Part shown: piece after piece, positions 1 through 7,450 of the stretch
Layout of the letters: each line of letters starts with the position of its first letter
Numbering within the stretch: position 1 is the first letter of the stretch
The notes under the pieces: model-generated
Seen by the model: the letters and a program-made list of their open reading frames with translations, nothing else
The model's database searches: none
Told to the model about the DNA's origin: nothing
Position numbers and translations under genes: made by a program
Source: a virus
IMG/VR virus record: IMGVR_UViG_3300042301_000402
Coordinates: 1 to 30,250 of that record
Direction: 5' to 3' (one strand)
Length of the DNA stretch: 30,250 nt

Positions 1-1
1 C

Positions 2-79
2 CAGAAGGCTGAGCCTATTCGGGCTACGCTTACTGAGCGGGTTGTGAAATGGTTCCGCAAACTGTGGAAACGTGCTTGA
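2..79 (+). CDS. C-terminal end of an unidentified protein (partial)
   Basis: An open frame enters from the left edge and stops at TGA 77-79, giving the last 25 residues of a protein. The visible tail is basic and aromatic (ends WFRKLWKRA). The frame overlaps the next start, the GTG at 72, by 8 bases, which is the tight coupling seen throughout this genome and the main reason to believe it is coding. Too little is visible to assign a family. Confidence 0.6.
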   Translation, partial: QKAEPIRATLTERVVKWFRKLWKRA

Positions 80-866
80 CCTTAGCTCTTGGCAGCAGCA
101 CACTACCAACCTAGAGCATGGTCGTAGTGTACGGGTAGACCATACATGCGGACCCGGTAGGACTATGACTGTCCGCCGTACCGATGATGGCTACTCTGCC
201 TATTGCTTTAGGTGTAGCTTACCGGGCTGGCTACCGCTACCACCAGAACCGTTAGCCGTTAGGCTAGCGCGTATGCAGAAGCAGCAGCAAGCTGACGATA
301 AGGTGTGCCAGTCTGTCGAGCTACCGGCCCCGGCTGTGCGTGAGTGGGATAAGTGGCCCGCGCCGTGCCGCCTGTGGCTCCTGAAAGCGGGGCTTTCTAG
401 GGCCGATCTGCCAAAGCTGGGGGCATACTACCACCCACCCACAAACAGGGTCGTCCTGCCCGTTCTAGACCCCTTGCTGGGGCCGTTGTTCTGGCAGGCC
501 CGCGCCGTGGATGGGCGGCAACCGAAATATCTTGCGCCGGGAGTAGACAAAGCCACTGTGATACCGCGCTACGGTAAGGCGCAGCACGTAACCTTAACAG
601 AGGATATGCTGTCCGCTTACAAAGTTGGCAAGGTGGCAGAGGGTTGGGCTATGTTAGGAACAAGCATCAGTAAGCATGCTATATCCCTACTCTCGGCGCG
701 GGGTTGCAAGGTTAACATCTGGCTGGACCCTGATAAGGCTGGCCGCAGGGCTGCTACTAAGGTGGCGGCTACGTTACGTAGTGTGGGTGTAGAGTGCGAC
801 ATTATACGTAGCACTGTGGACCCTAAGCTGGTTCATAGTTCAGACATCAAGGAGTTGTTAGCATGA
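72..866 (+). CDS. DNA primase (zinc-binding domain plus TOPRIM)
   Basis: Predicted to lay down RNA primers for lagging-strand synthesis with the helicase encoded at 1850. A short N-terminal zinc module is suggested by H24, C26, C45 and C48, the last two as CFRC; this is like the T7 gp4 primase zinc finger but with one Cys-x2-Cys pair replaced by His-x-Cys. The TOPRIM catalytic core is visible as E177 in LTEDML and the acidic pair D219/D221 in WLDPDKAG. At 264 residues it is a stand-alone primase, as in phiKMV relatives, where T7 has a primase-helicase fusion. GTG 72 is the only start in the open frame upstream of the zinc ligands; the next Met (residue 32) would remove H24 and C26. It overlaps the next gene by 4 bases (ATGA). 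Confidence 0.88.
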   Translation: MLDLSSWQQHTTNLEHGRSVRVDHTCGPGRTMTVRRTDDGYSAYCFRCSLPGWLPLPPEPLAVRLARMQKQQQADDKVCQSVELPAPAVREWDKWPAPCRLWLLKAGLSRADLPKLGAYYHPPTNRVVLPVLDPLLGPLFWQARAVDGRQPKYLAPGVDKATVIPRYGKAQHVTLTEDMLSAYKVGKVAEGWAMLGTSISKHAISLLSARGCKVNIWLDPDKAGRRAATKVAATLRSVGVECDIIRSTVDPKLVHSSDIKELLA

Positions 867-1390
867 GTAAGTTCAAAGCAGGTGATAAGGTTATGTGTGT
901 GTGCTCTGCGCCGGGCCACCCTCGCGGGCCTGAAAGCGATACGGTCTACGTGGTTGACTCTTGCGGCCCTAGCAGAGTGTGTGCTTCGGACGACACAGAG
1001 TACATCCGTTTGGTAGATTCGCCTGAGGATGGTTGGCTAACTTCTCGATTCGAGTTGGTAGAGTCAGCGCCTACTGTACCAACAGTCAACAACAACAACC
1101 CAGCCTATGTAGAGCGCATGGATAAGTTTGTTAATGGCGCAGCACGTACCAACGACAAGGACACCAGCTTGGTAGCAGCTAAGAAGGTCAAGCGCGTGAA
1201 GATCGCTGACGTTATCTTGGACCTGCTTGATCGCTACACTGCTGGTCTTACTGGGCAGGAGATTGCAGAGCGCACAGGCTTCCGCCTCAACAGCGTGACT
1301 CCACGCTTTGCTCAGCTTAGCCGAGGCTCCGCTAAGATCAAGGACTCAGGCTTGCGCCGCAGCGGTCAGATCGTGTGGGTGCGGGCGTGA
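863..1390 (+). CDS. Unknown protein with SH3-like N-terminus and winged-helix-like C-terminus
   Basis: A 175-residue protein with two visible parts. Residues 1-68 look like a small beta-barrel (KFKAGDKV, then VYVVDS and FELVES) and resemble the N-terminus of the protein starting at 9685. Residues 108-175 are basic and predicted helical, with a TGQEIAERTGFRLNSV stretch that reads as a winged helix-turn-helix, followed by a strand-like GQIVWVRA end. A low-complexity linker containing NNNN joins them. DNA binding is an inference from the C-terminal half; no enzymatic motif is seen. The start overlaps the primase stop (ATGA), so it is translated as part of the replication operon. It could be an accessory replication protein or a regulator. 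Confidence 0.75.
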   Translation: MSKFKAGDKVMCVCSAPGHPRGPESDTVYVVDSCGPSRVCASDDTEYIRLVDSPEDGWLTSRFELVESAPTVPTVNNNNPAYVERMDKFVNGAARTNDKDTSLVAAKKVKRVKIADVILDLLDRYTAGLTGQEIAERTGFRLNSVTPRFAQLSRGSAKIKDSGLRRSGQIVWVRA

Positions 1391-1563
1391 TAGTGCGCTC
1401 AGTCCCAGTACGCAAACCACGCGTTTACTTTCAAGGTGGTCAGTGGTATGTCATGTTCCCTGCAATTAGCCTGCCAAATCAGGTGTACACAAAGCTGCAT
1501 GCCTATGTTGGGTGGCTTAATAAGCTAGAGGTACACAGTAGGCGTAACAAGGTGCTGTCATGA
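1387..1563 (+). CDS. Small unknown protein (58 residues)
   Basis: A 58-residue frame. I place the start at GTG 1387, which overlaps the previous stop as GTGA, in keeping with its neighbours; a GTG four codons earlier (1375) is possible but overlaps more. The protein is basic and aromatic, with a RVYFQGGQWYVMF core and no Cys or recognisable motif. The next small protein has a comparable G-x-W-x-V core (HGRWVV), so the two may be distant copies of one tiny fold, but this is weak. No function can be assigned. Confidence 0.55.
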   Translation: MIVRSVPVRKPRVYFQGGQWYVMFPAISLPNQVYTKLHAYVGWLNKLEVHSRRNKVLS

Positions 1564-1715
1564 TGCTTCCACATATTGCACTGCGCCACGGTAGGTGGGT
1601 TGTAGAGTCTAGACCTAGACGGTTCTTCAGCCTTATCCTAACACGGCCATACGTACTAGCTGATGCTTGGTGCCACCGAAGGAACATGTTGGAGCAACGT
1701 CATGGAACAACTTAG
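1560..1715 (+). CDS. Small basic unknown protein (51 residues)
   Basis: ATG 1560 overlaps the preceding TGA as ATGA, and the frame runs 51 codons to TAG 1713-1715. The product is Arg-rich, beginning MMLPHIALRHGRWVVESRP and continuing with a short hydrophobic stretch (FFSLILTRPYVLADAW). It is too short to place in a family. The overlap arrangement and its position in an unbroken chain of small coupled genes are the evidence that it is real. Its last 14 bases overlap the following gene. Confidence 0.45.
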   Translation: MMLPHIALRHGRWVVESRPRRFFSLILTRPYVLADAWCHRRNMLEQRHGTT

Positions 1716-1905
1716 TCTGGGCCTTACTCACAACTGGGGCGACGCTATCAGTAGCTGCTCCACCTGCCAACACTCTGTTAGTGCAGACCCTAAGTGCGGG
1801 CTGTGCTGCGGACCCTACTCAACAACAACCCGTTACATAAGGATGACCAATGTCGTTAGACATCACAACCCTACGCCTTCTCAAGTACCGGGACAGGCAC
1901 GATAG
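1702..1905 (+). CDS. Small Cys-rich, zinc-ribbon-like protein
   Basis: A 67-residue product with a compact cysteine cluster: C19, C22, C32, C35 and C36 (CSTC then CGLCC). The CxxC-x9-CxxC spacing suits a zinc knuckle or ribbon. The start at ATG 1702 is chosen because GGAG at 1691-1694 is well spaced before it; a longer frame back to 1663 lacks a comparable site. The 3' part overlaps the helicase gene by 56 bases in another frame, which is long for this genome, so the C-terminal half may be poorly conserved. Function unknown; nucleic-acid or protein binding through a zinc site would be the simplest guess. Confidence 0.5.
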   Translation: MEQLSLGLTHNWGDAISSCSTCQHSVSADPKCGLCCGPYSTTTRYIRMTNVVRHHNPTPSQVPGQAR

Positions 1906-3178
1906 GCTTCGACGCAGCGTACCCAAGGGCGCACTGCAACCCATGACTGCCGAGCTACTCGACGACTTCGGCATGTTCTTCCGCGAGTTTCCTAACGCTA
2001 GCCGTATCGAGCATGGCCCGTTCCTCATGTGGTTCCGTGGCTTCCGCCACCCCAACATGAATGACGACGCCCTCGCCCTGTACTCTACGGTTATCTCCAA
2101 GAGCATGGAGGATGTTAGCCCAGAGCTTGAGGCTGGGTTGATGGAGCGTCTAGTAGCAGCGGAGACAGCAGCGCGTGTCACCACCCTGCTTGAGAAGTGG
2201 AATGCAGGCGATGAGGTAGACCTGTACAAGGAGCTACGCAACAACATCGAACGCTTCGAGCAGCAGCTTGATCGCAAGGTTAAGAACCCGCAGGTGCTGG
2301 ACCCTATCGAGGACTTGCTCAAGGCAGAAGAGAACGACACTGGCTTGCACTACCGCTTGCCGTGCCTCAACCGTCACCTCAAACCTCTGCGTGCTGGTGA
2401 CTTCGTGATCGTGGCGGCTCGACCAGACAAAGGTAAGACTACCTTCTGTGCCTCCGAGCTTACGCATATGGCGGCGCAGCTTGACACCTTGTTCCCCGGT
2501 GAGAACCGTAGCATCTTGTGGTTCAACAACGAAGGACCGGGCAAGAAGATCGTGATGCGTAACTTCCAAGCTGCGCTCGGTGCTACCACCGAAGAGCTAG
2601 TGCAGCTTAGCAACACACCTGCCGACCCTGAGTGGAACGCAAAGCACAAGCGAGAGTACACTACAAAGGTGCGGCAGGCTTATGCCGAGGCGCTTGGCGG
2701 TAGGCCCGGTGCGCTGCGTATCTTCGACATCCACGACATGTGGAACCATGAGGTCGAGGACATCATGAAGCAGTACCGACCTGCGCTTGTGCTGTTCGAC
2801 ATGGTGGACAACATCAAGTTCGGCGGTGACACAAACAACAACGGGCAGCGCACTGACCAGCTACTCGAAGCCATGTACCAGTGGGCACGGTTGATGGGTG
2901 TGAAGCATGACTGCGCTGTCATGGCTACATCGCAGATCAGTGCGGACGGTGACGGTGTAGGCTACCCTACCCTGCCCCAGTTGAAGGACAGCAAGACAGG
3001 CAAGCAGGGTGCTGCCGATGTCATCATCACCATAGGTGCAATCAATGACCCGGTGCTTGAGAACAGTCGATACATAGGCACTACTAAGAACAAGCTGGTC
3101 CGTACAGGCAAGAAGGCTAGCCCGCAGCAGGAAGTGTTCTTCGATTCACAACGTGGTAGGTATAAGGAGGCAACATGA
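1850..3178 (+). CDS. Replicative DNA helicase, DnaB/T7 gp4B-like
   Basis: Predicted hexameric 5'-3' helicase that unwinds the fork ahead of the polymerase. The RecA-like core begins near residue 175. Walker A is ARPDKGKTT, with K196, T197 and T198; the usual first Gly is replaced by Ala. The catalytic Glu is in FNNEGPG (E228), and Walker B is LVLFDMVDN (D317). The N-terminal 150 residues are helical and have no primase motifs, consistent with the separate primase upstream. At 442 residues it is close to the helicase half of T7 gp4. AAGGA at 1839-1843 precedes ATG 1850. The stop overlaps the next start as ATGA. The family call is firm; details of hexamer formation are inferred from relatives. 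Confidence 0.92.
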   Translation: MSLDITTLRLLKYRDRHDRLRRSVPKGALQPMTAELLDDFGMFFREFPNASRIEHGPFLMWFRGFRHPNMNDDALALYSTVISKSMEDVSPELEAGLMERLVAAETAARVTTLLEKWNAGDEVDLYKELRNNIERFEQQLDRKVKNPQVLDPIEDLLKAEENDTGLHYRLPCLNRHLKPLRAGDFVIVAARPDKGKTTFCASELTHMAAQLDTLFPGENRSILWFNNEGPGKKIVMRNFQAALGATTEELVQLSNTPADPEWNAKHKREYTTKVRQAYAEALGGRPGALRIFDIHDMWNHEVEDIMKQYRPALVLFDMVDNIKFGGDTNNNGQRTDQLLEAMYQWARLMGVKHDCAVMATSQISADGDGVGYPTLPQLKDSKTGKQGAADVIITIGAINDPVLENSRYIGTTKNKLVRTGKKASPQQEVFFDSQRGRYKEAT

Positions 3179-3462
3179 AAATCTGTAGCGTTCATCTAAC
3201 AGTAAACAAGTTAGCGATCAAGCATGCCATTGATGGTTCGCTTATCCGCCGATATATGCACAAGCTGGTAATGGAAGAGGTTGCCGATAACTTGAGCCGA
3301 GACGCCATCAAGCAGGTGGAGAACTCTGACTCAATTGACTACAGCATTCAAGTGTATGTGGTTACACCCAACCAGCTTGAAGAATACGTCAAGCGTAGGA
3401 TTGAACTACATAACACACAAGTGAGAAACAAAGATGCGAAAGACAAAGTTCACACGTCTTGA
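3175..3462 (+). CDS. Unknown small protein (95 residues)
   Basis: ATG 3175 overlaps the helicase stop, so it is translationally coupled to it. The 95-residue product is mixed helix and strand, with a Lys-rich C-terminus (VRNKDAKDKVHTS), no Cys cluster, no signal peptide and no membrane segment. AAGGAGG at 3165-3171 gives a strong ribosome binding site. I do not recognise a family. Position right after the helicase suggests a DNA-replication accessory role, but nothing in the sequence shows it. Confidence 0.7.
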   Translation: MKICSVHLTVNKLAIKHAIDGSLIRRYMHKLVMEEVADNLSRDAIKQVENSDSIDYSIQVYVVTPNQLEEYVKRRIELHNTQVRNKDAKDKVHTS

Positions 3463-3553
3463 GTGGTACTACACTGGCGCTGACGAGAACCTATTTGATC
3501 TGAGTACCGATCAACGTACTTGGTTCAGGTTACTGGTAGCGGGGGCACTATGA
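3434..3553 (+). CDS. Tiny unknown protein (39 residues)
   Basis: ATG 3434 opens 39 codons to TGA 3551-3553 and overlaps the end of the previous gene by 29 bases. The product contains LEWYYTGADENLFDLSTD and a short hydrophobic tail. The stop overlaps the next ATG as ATGA, which is the main support. It is too short for a family call, and it could be a chance frame. Confidence 0.4.
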   Translation: MRKTKFTRLEWYYTGADENLFDLSTDQRTWFRLLVAGAL

Positions 3554-3693
3554 ACCCAGCAGAACTCACAGCCGAAGAGTACCTCAACCACCTTATCTCT
3601 GTCAGCCACCTGCCCGGTGCAGTGCAGACCCACCACCTAGTCCTGCTGCGTAAGCTGATCGCAGAAGGTAACACAGGAGTATACGTACCATGA
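3550..3693 (+). CDS. Tiny unknown protein (47 residues)
   Basis: ATG 3550 overlaps the preceding TGA (ATGA) and the frame runs 47 codons to TGA 3691-3693. The product is predicted largely helical (MNPAELTAEEYLNHLI, then HHLVLLRKLIAEG), which looks like a real small protein rather than random translation. There is no known motif. It is the last gene before the putative phage promoter at 3711, so it would close the preceding transcription block. Confidence 0.45.
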   Translation: MNPAELTAEEYLNHLISVSHLPGAVQTHHLVLLRKLIAEGNTGVYVP

Positions 3694-3710
3694 GCTACGT
3701 TACTAACCTA

Positions 3711-3728
3711 TTCAGTACCTATACTAAA
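3711..3728 (+). promoter_or_regulatory. Putative phage RNA polymerase promoter 1
   Basis: TTCAGTACCTATACTAAA, one of five copies in the window of the core AGTACCTATA(G/C)TA. It lies just upstream of the HNH and DNA polymerase genes. The repetition at starts of gene blocks, together with a phage RNA polymerase in the same genome, suggests a phage-specific promoter. This copy has C in place of G in the second half. Strand is inferred from gene direction. Confidence 0.65.
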
Positions 3729-3741
3729 GTAGGAGATTACA

Positions 3742-4137
3742 ATGGACTCAGCACAAGCGCGGTATAGGGAGAAGAACCGAGAGGCTCTTAGATATAAGAA
3801 TAGGCTAGCAATGGCAGAGCGTAGGGCAGACCCAGATAAAAGGGCCTCTTTACTTGCATCACAGCAACGCACTTACTTCCGTTCTAAATATGGACTAGAG
3901 TTAGAGCAATTAGAAAGTATGTGGGAAGATCAAGGCAGATGTTGTGCATTGTGCGACAGGCTTGCACCAGCACCTCACCATAAAGTAGGAAAACCTACTG
4001 AGAGGTTGTGTGTAGATCACTGCCACGATAGAAACCAAGTTCGTGGCTTGCTATGTTACGACTGTAATACCTCCCTTGGTAAATTAGGTGACTCACCTGA
4101 TAGACTTCAGAGGGCCTTAACATATGTAGGAGGATAA
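3742..4137 (+). CDS. HNH endonuclease, endonuclease VII-like (probably a mobile free-standing homing endonuclease)
   Basis: A 131-residue His-Me finger nuclease. The C-terminal half carries zinc ligands C68, C71, C105 and C108, and the catalytic motif LCVDHCH (D92, H93, H95) followed by RGLLCYDCN with N109. The N-terminal half is basic and helical. The end is closely similar to the protein encoded at 21597 (shared LCVDHCH, RGLLC and CNT). Codons such as AGA, AGG, ATA and TTA are more frequent here than in the flanking helicase and polymerase genes, a sign of separate origin. It sits between a promoter and the DNA polymerase gene, a favoured place for homing endonucleases. GGAG lies upstream of ATG 3742. 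A resident Holliday-junction role is less likely because another endonuclease VII is encoded at 8390. Confidence 0.85.
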   Translation: MDSAQARYREKNREALRYKNRLAMAERRADPDKRASLLASQQRTYFRSKYGLELEQLESMWEDQGRCCALCDRLAPAPHHKVGKPTERLCVDHCHDRNQVRGLLCYDCNTSLGKLGDSPDRLQRALTYVGG

Positions 4138-4139
4138 CA

Positions 4140-6548
4140 TTGTCTTATAGCACTTGGGACACAGAGACAACCATCACAACCAGCTTCAAGCGCAAGGCTA
4201 ACCCCTTCGACAAGGCTAACTGGGTTGTGACACATGGCGTCAAGCACAAAGGTGAGCAAGTCAAGGAGTACCGCTTTGGTAAGCAACCACCTAAAGCAGG
4301 CTGGCTATACAACGCCCTGCACAACGACCAAGGTGAACGCATCAAGCTGCTTGTCGGATTCAATATCAAGTTCGACTTGCTTCATGCGCTACAAGATGCT
4401 GACAACCTAGCCCTCTGGATGGACTACGTTGCTAACGGTGGCAACGTGTGGGACTGCCAGCTTGCTGAGTACCTACTCAACGGCATGGGCCAGAAGGACC
4501 AGATGCTCAGCCTCGACGAGACAGCACCGCGCTATGGCGGCAACGTCAAGGTCGATGAGGTCAAGGCTTTGTGGGAGGCTGGCGTCAACACCCACGAGAT
4601 TGAGCCTGAGCTACTCAGCCGCTACTTATGCGGCGGGCTTGATGAGCATGGTACATTCCAGCTTGGCGACATCGAGAACACAGAGAAGATTGCACTGGCA
4701 CAGATCGACAGGGCGCGGCAGTGCGGACAGCTTAACAGCATCTTGCTCAACATGGGCGCACTGCTGTTCACGGTAGAGGCTGAGCGCAACGGTATGTACG
4801 TTGACAAAGAGCGCGGCATGGTGCTGGCAGCGGAGCTTGAGGCAGCAGTAGACAAGCTGACCAAAGGCTTGGTGCAGTACCTACCTACCGACCTACCGTT
4901 CGACTTCAACTGGGGTAGCCCAGTGCAGCGCAGTGCGTTGTTCTTTGGCGGCACCGTCAACTACGACTGCCGCGAGTACGACCTCAAGGATGGTACGACC
5001 ACCTTCGATGAGCCGCATCCAGAGAACCACAACCAGCACTACGCTTATGCTCAGAAGGATGAGACGCACTGGTTGCTTGAGGATGGCACAACCACGCCGC
5101 TCGACCCGTTCAATACTTGCGGGCTTAGCTACGCAATGTACAAGAGTGGCAAGCAGGCAGGTGAGTACAAGACCAAGAAGGTCAAGGTAGACGACTACAC
5201 CAAGCCCAAGTCCCGCATTGTCAAGCGCCCTTACACGTTCACTGGGTACACCAAGCCTGATCGTAAGTGGGCAGGCGCTGACCCTAGCGTGTGGAGTACG
5301 AGCAGCGAGGTCGTCGAGGAACTCAAGACGCGAGGCGTCCCGTTCCTGTCAGCCTACGCCGAACTCATGTCCATGTCCAAGGACTTGGGCACGTACTACT
5401 ACCGCAAGGATGCGGACGGTAAAGAGTCAGGCATGCTTACGCTGGTTGGTGCTGATGGTATCATCCACCACAAGCTGAACATGTGCAGCACGGTGACAGC
5501 GCGGCTGTCTAGCTCGGACCCCAACCTGCAGAACATCCCTAAGGGTAACAAGTCTGACGTTAAGACACTGTTCGTATCCCGCTTCAAGAATGGTAAGGTC
5601 ATACAGTCTGACTTCTCTTCACTTGAAGTGTACGTGCAGGCTATCCTTACGCTGTGCAAGCAGTTGATCGCTGACCTCAAGGCTGGCCTAGACATGCACT
5701 GTGTACGCCTTGCTGCCAAGGAAGGCATGGAGTACCAAGAGGTATTCAATCTTGCCAAGGGCTACACCGATGCTAACGGTGTGTACCATGAGGCCGAGAA
5801 GGAGTGGGACTACAAGCGCACTGGTGCCAAGGGCTACAGTTTCCAGTCTGCCTTCGGTGCAGGTGACAAGGCTATTGCAGCAGCTACCGGCATGGACATA
5901 GAAGAGGTAGCCCGCCTCCGTGAGGCCGACAACAAACGCTACCCGGAGATTCAGCAATACTACGACGATGTTACTGTCAGCATCAAAGGTAGTAGGAAGC
6001 AGGGACGCACCTTGCCACACCCTGACCTACCCGGCGTCATGTGCCACTTAGGTGTAGGCTACTACCGCACACCAGATGGTAAGCTGTACTCGTACAACGA
6101 ACAACCAGCGCCTGAGTACCTAGTCAAGCGCGGCATCACGGCTAGCTTTATGCCGACCGAGATTCGCAACTACGTTGTGCAAGGTACTGGCGGTGAGTGG
6201 GCTAAGGCCGCTATGTGGTTGAGCGTCCGTGCCTTCTATGCACGCCGCAACTTTGACCACAAGGCGCTGCTAGTCAACCAAGTACACGATGCCGTGTATG
6301 CTGATGCTGACGACTCAGTGGCTATCGAAGCTGCGTCATTGCTCCATGCTTGTATGGAGGGAGCCAGCGACTTCATGGAGTGGTGGTTCAAGTGGTCTAT
6401 CCCGGTGCCTGTACCAAGCGACACAACGTGGGGCAAGAGCATGATGGACGAAGAGAAGATTCCCGGCATCAAAGAACATGCAGCTAAGCTGCGTACCGAA
6501 CTTCGAGAGAAGTACATGGGTGGCTACGTGCCATCTTTCATTAACTAG
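4140..6548 (+). CDS. DNA polymerase, family A with 3'-5' exonuclease
   Basis: Replicative polymerase, predicted to copy the phage genome with proofreading. The exonuclease domain shows motif I WDTET (D7, E9), motif II NIKFD (D79) and a motif III aspartate near D168. The polymerase domain has motif A QSDFSSLE (D491), motif B RTGAKGYSFQSAFGAG (R560, K564, F568) and motif C QVHDAVY (H716, D717). Two positions are notable: the Glu normally following the motif C Asp is Ala718, and the residue aligned with T7 Tyr526 is Phe568. At 802 residues it is about 100 longer than T7 gp5; the extra length is largely between residues 270 and 400. The start is TTG 4140, placed by an AGGAGG at 4128-4133; D7 and E9 leave no room for a later start. 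Confidence 0.95.
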   Translation: MSYSTWDTETTITTSFKRKANPFDKANWVVTHGVKHKGEQVKEYRFGKQPPKAGWLYNALHNDQGERIKLLVGFNIKFDLLHALQDADNLALWMDYVANGGNVWDCQLAEYLLNGMGQKDQMLSLDETAPRYGGNVKVDEVKALWEAGVNTHEIEPELLSRYLCGGLDEHGTFQLGDIENTEKIALAQIDRARQCGQLNSILLNMGALLFTVEAERNGMYVDKERGMVLAAELEAAVDKLTKGLVQYLPTDLPFDFNWGSPVQRSALFFGGTVNYDCREYDLKDGTTTFDEPHPENHNQHYAYAQKDETHWLLEDGTTTPLDPFNTCGLSYAMYKSGKQAGEYKTKKVKVDDYTKPKSRIVKRPYTFTGYTKPDRKWAGADPSVWSTSSEVVEELKTRGVPFLSAYAELMSMSKDLGTYYYRKDADGKESGMLTLVGADGIIHHKLNMCSTVTARLSSSDPNLQNIPKGNKSDVKTLFVSRFKNGKVIQSDFSSLEVYVQAILTLCKQLIADLKAGLDMHCVRLAAKEGMEYQEVFNLAKGYTDANGVYHEAEKEWDYKRTGAKGYSFQSAFGAGDKAIAAATGMDIEEVARLREADNKRYPEIQQYYDDVTVSIKGSRKQGRTLPHPDLPGVMCHLGVGYYRTPDGKLYSYNEQPAPEYLVKRGITASFMPTEIRNYVVQGTGGEWAKAAMWLSVRAFYARRNFDHKALLVNQVHDAVYADADDSVAIEAASLLHACMEGASDFMEWWFKWSIPVPVPSDTTWGKSMMDEEKIPGIKEHAAKLRTELREKYMGGYVPSFIN

Positions 6549-6562
6549 AGATAGGAGTTCTC

Positions 6563-7450
6563 ATGGTAGATTTCAAGAAGCTGGCCGCTCAGGCCGTGGC
6601 GTCCGGTAAGGACATGACCCAAGCTACCCAAGGCGGTGGAGACTATACCCCACCTGCCGAGGGGCCGGGGTTGTGCCGCCTTGTTGCTTACGTTGAGTTG
6701 GGCAAGCAGAAGGTTCTGAACAAGGGCAAGGAAGAAATCAAGGAGCGTGTGCAGCTTGTGTTCGAGTTGGTAGGCAAGCGTCATGCAACACCCGAAGATC
6801 AAGAGCCTCACCGCATCACTGTAACGGAGAACCTCAGCCTCAACGAGAAGGCCAACCTGTTCAAGCTGTTCAATCGCATGAACTACACCCAGTCTGCCAA
6901 GCATATGGCCGAACTGTTGGGCGAAGGCTTCCGCTGCGAAGTGCTGCACGACAAGTGGACTGACCGTGGAGGCAAGGAGCGCATCTCTGCTGTGTTGAAA
7001 AGCGACTCGGGATACAACGTGTTCCCGCCTCGTCGCGAGGATGAGGACAGCGAGACTGGATGGGTTACAGTCGAAGTGCCTAAGGCCCGGTCTGATATCC
7101 GCGTGTTCTTGTGGGACCATGCTGACATGGAGCAGTGGGCATCGCTCTACATCGAGGGCGGCTACGCAGAGAAGCGCAACGACAAGGGTGAGGTGACTTC
7201 ACCTGCCCGTAGCAAGAACGTATTTCAAGACCAGATCAAGCGTGCTGTCAACTTCGTTGGTTCACCGATGCACACCTTGCTGCTTGCGTCCGGTGCCAAG
7301 ATCGACATCCCCGAAGTGGGTGAGGACGATGAGCCGGGAAACGGTGGGCGGCAGACAACCAACCAGACTGGTGCGAGTGGCACCGCAGGCGCGGGTGCTG
7401 CCAGTTCGACGACATCCCCTTCTAACGACGCACTGGGCGGCATCGTCTAA
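6563..7450 (+). CDS. Probable DNA-metabolism protein, candidate ssDNA-binding protein
   Basis: A 295-residue soluble protein between DNA polymerase and the 5'-3' exonuclease. Residues 30-130 alternate strands and charged loops (GLCRLVAYVELGKQK, then ERVQLVFELVG), which would fit an OB-like fold. The C-terminal 50 residues are acidic, then Gly/Ala/Ser/Thr-rich (VGEDDEPGNGGRQ onwards) and look disordered, as in many phage SSBs. No catalytic motif is visible. The ssDNA-binding call is an inference from location, shape and acidic flexible tail; it is not motif-based. TAGGAG precedes ATG 6563. The stop shares one base with the next start (TAATG). Confidence 0.7.
   Translation: MVDFKKLAAQAVASGKDMTQATQGGGDYTPPAEGPGLCRLVAYVELGKQKVLNKGKEEIKERVQLVFELVGKRHATPEDQEPHRITVTENLSLNEKANLFKLFNRMNYTQSAKHMAELLGEGFRCEVLHDKWTDRGGKERISAVLKSDSGYNVFPPRREDEDSETGWVTVEVPKARSDIRVFLWDHADMEQWASLYIEGGYAEKRNDKGEVTSPARSKNVFQDQIKRAVNFVGSPMHTLLLASGAKIDIPEVGEDDEPGNGGRQTTNQTGASGTAGAGAASSTTSPSNDALGGIV

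Noticed and set aside
3690-3767. A 25-codon frame starting in an ATGA overlap at 3690
   Set aside because: It runs through the promoter motif and into the HNH gene in another frame and has no sensible protein features; the overlap is probably chance.
6545-7120. A 191-codon minus-strand frame over the gene after DNA polymerase
   Set aside because: No start signal, no coupling with other genes, and the + strand gene fits the operon exactly.
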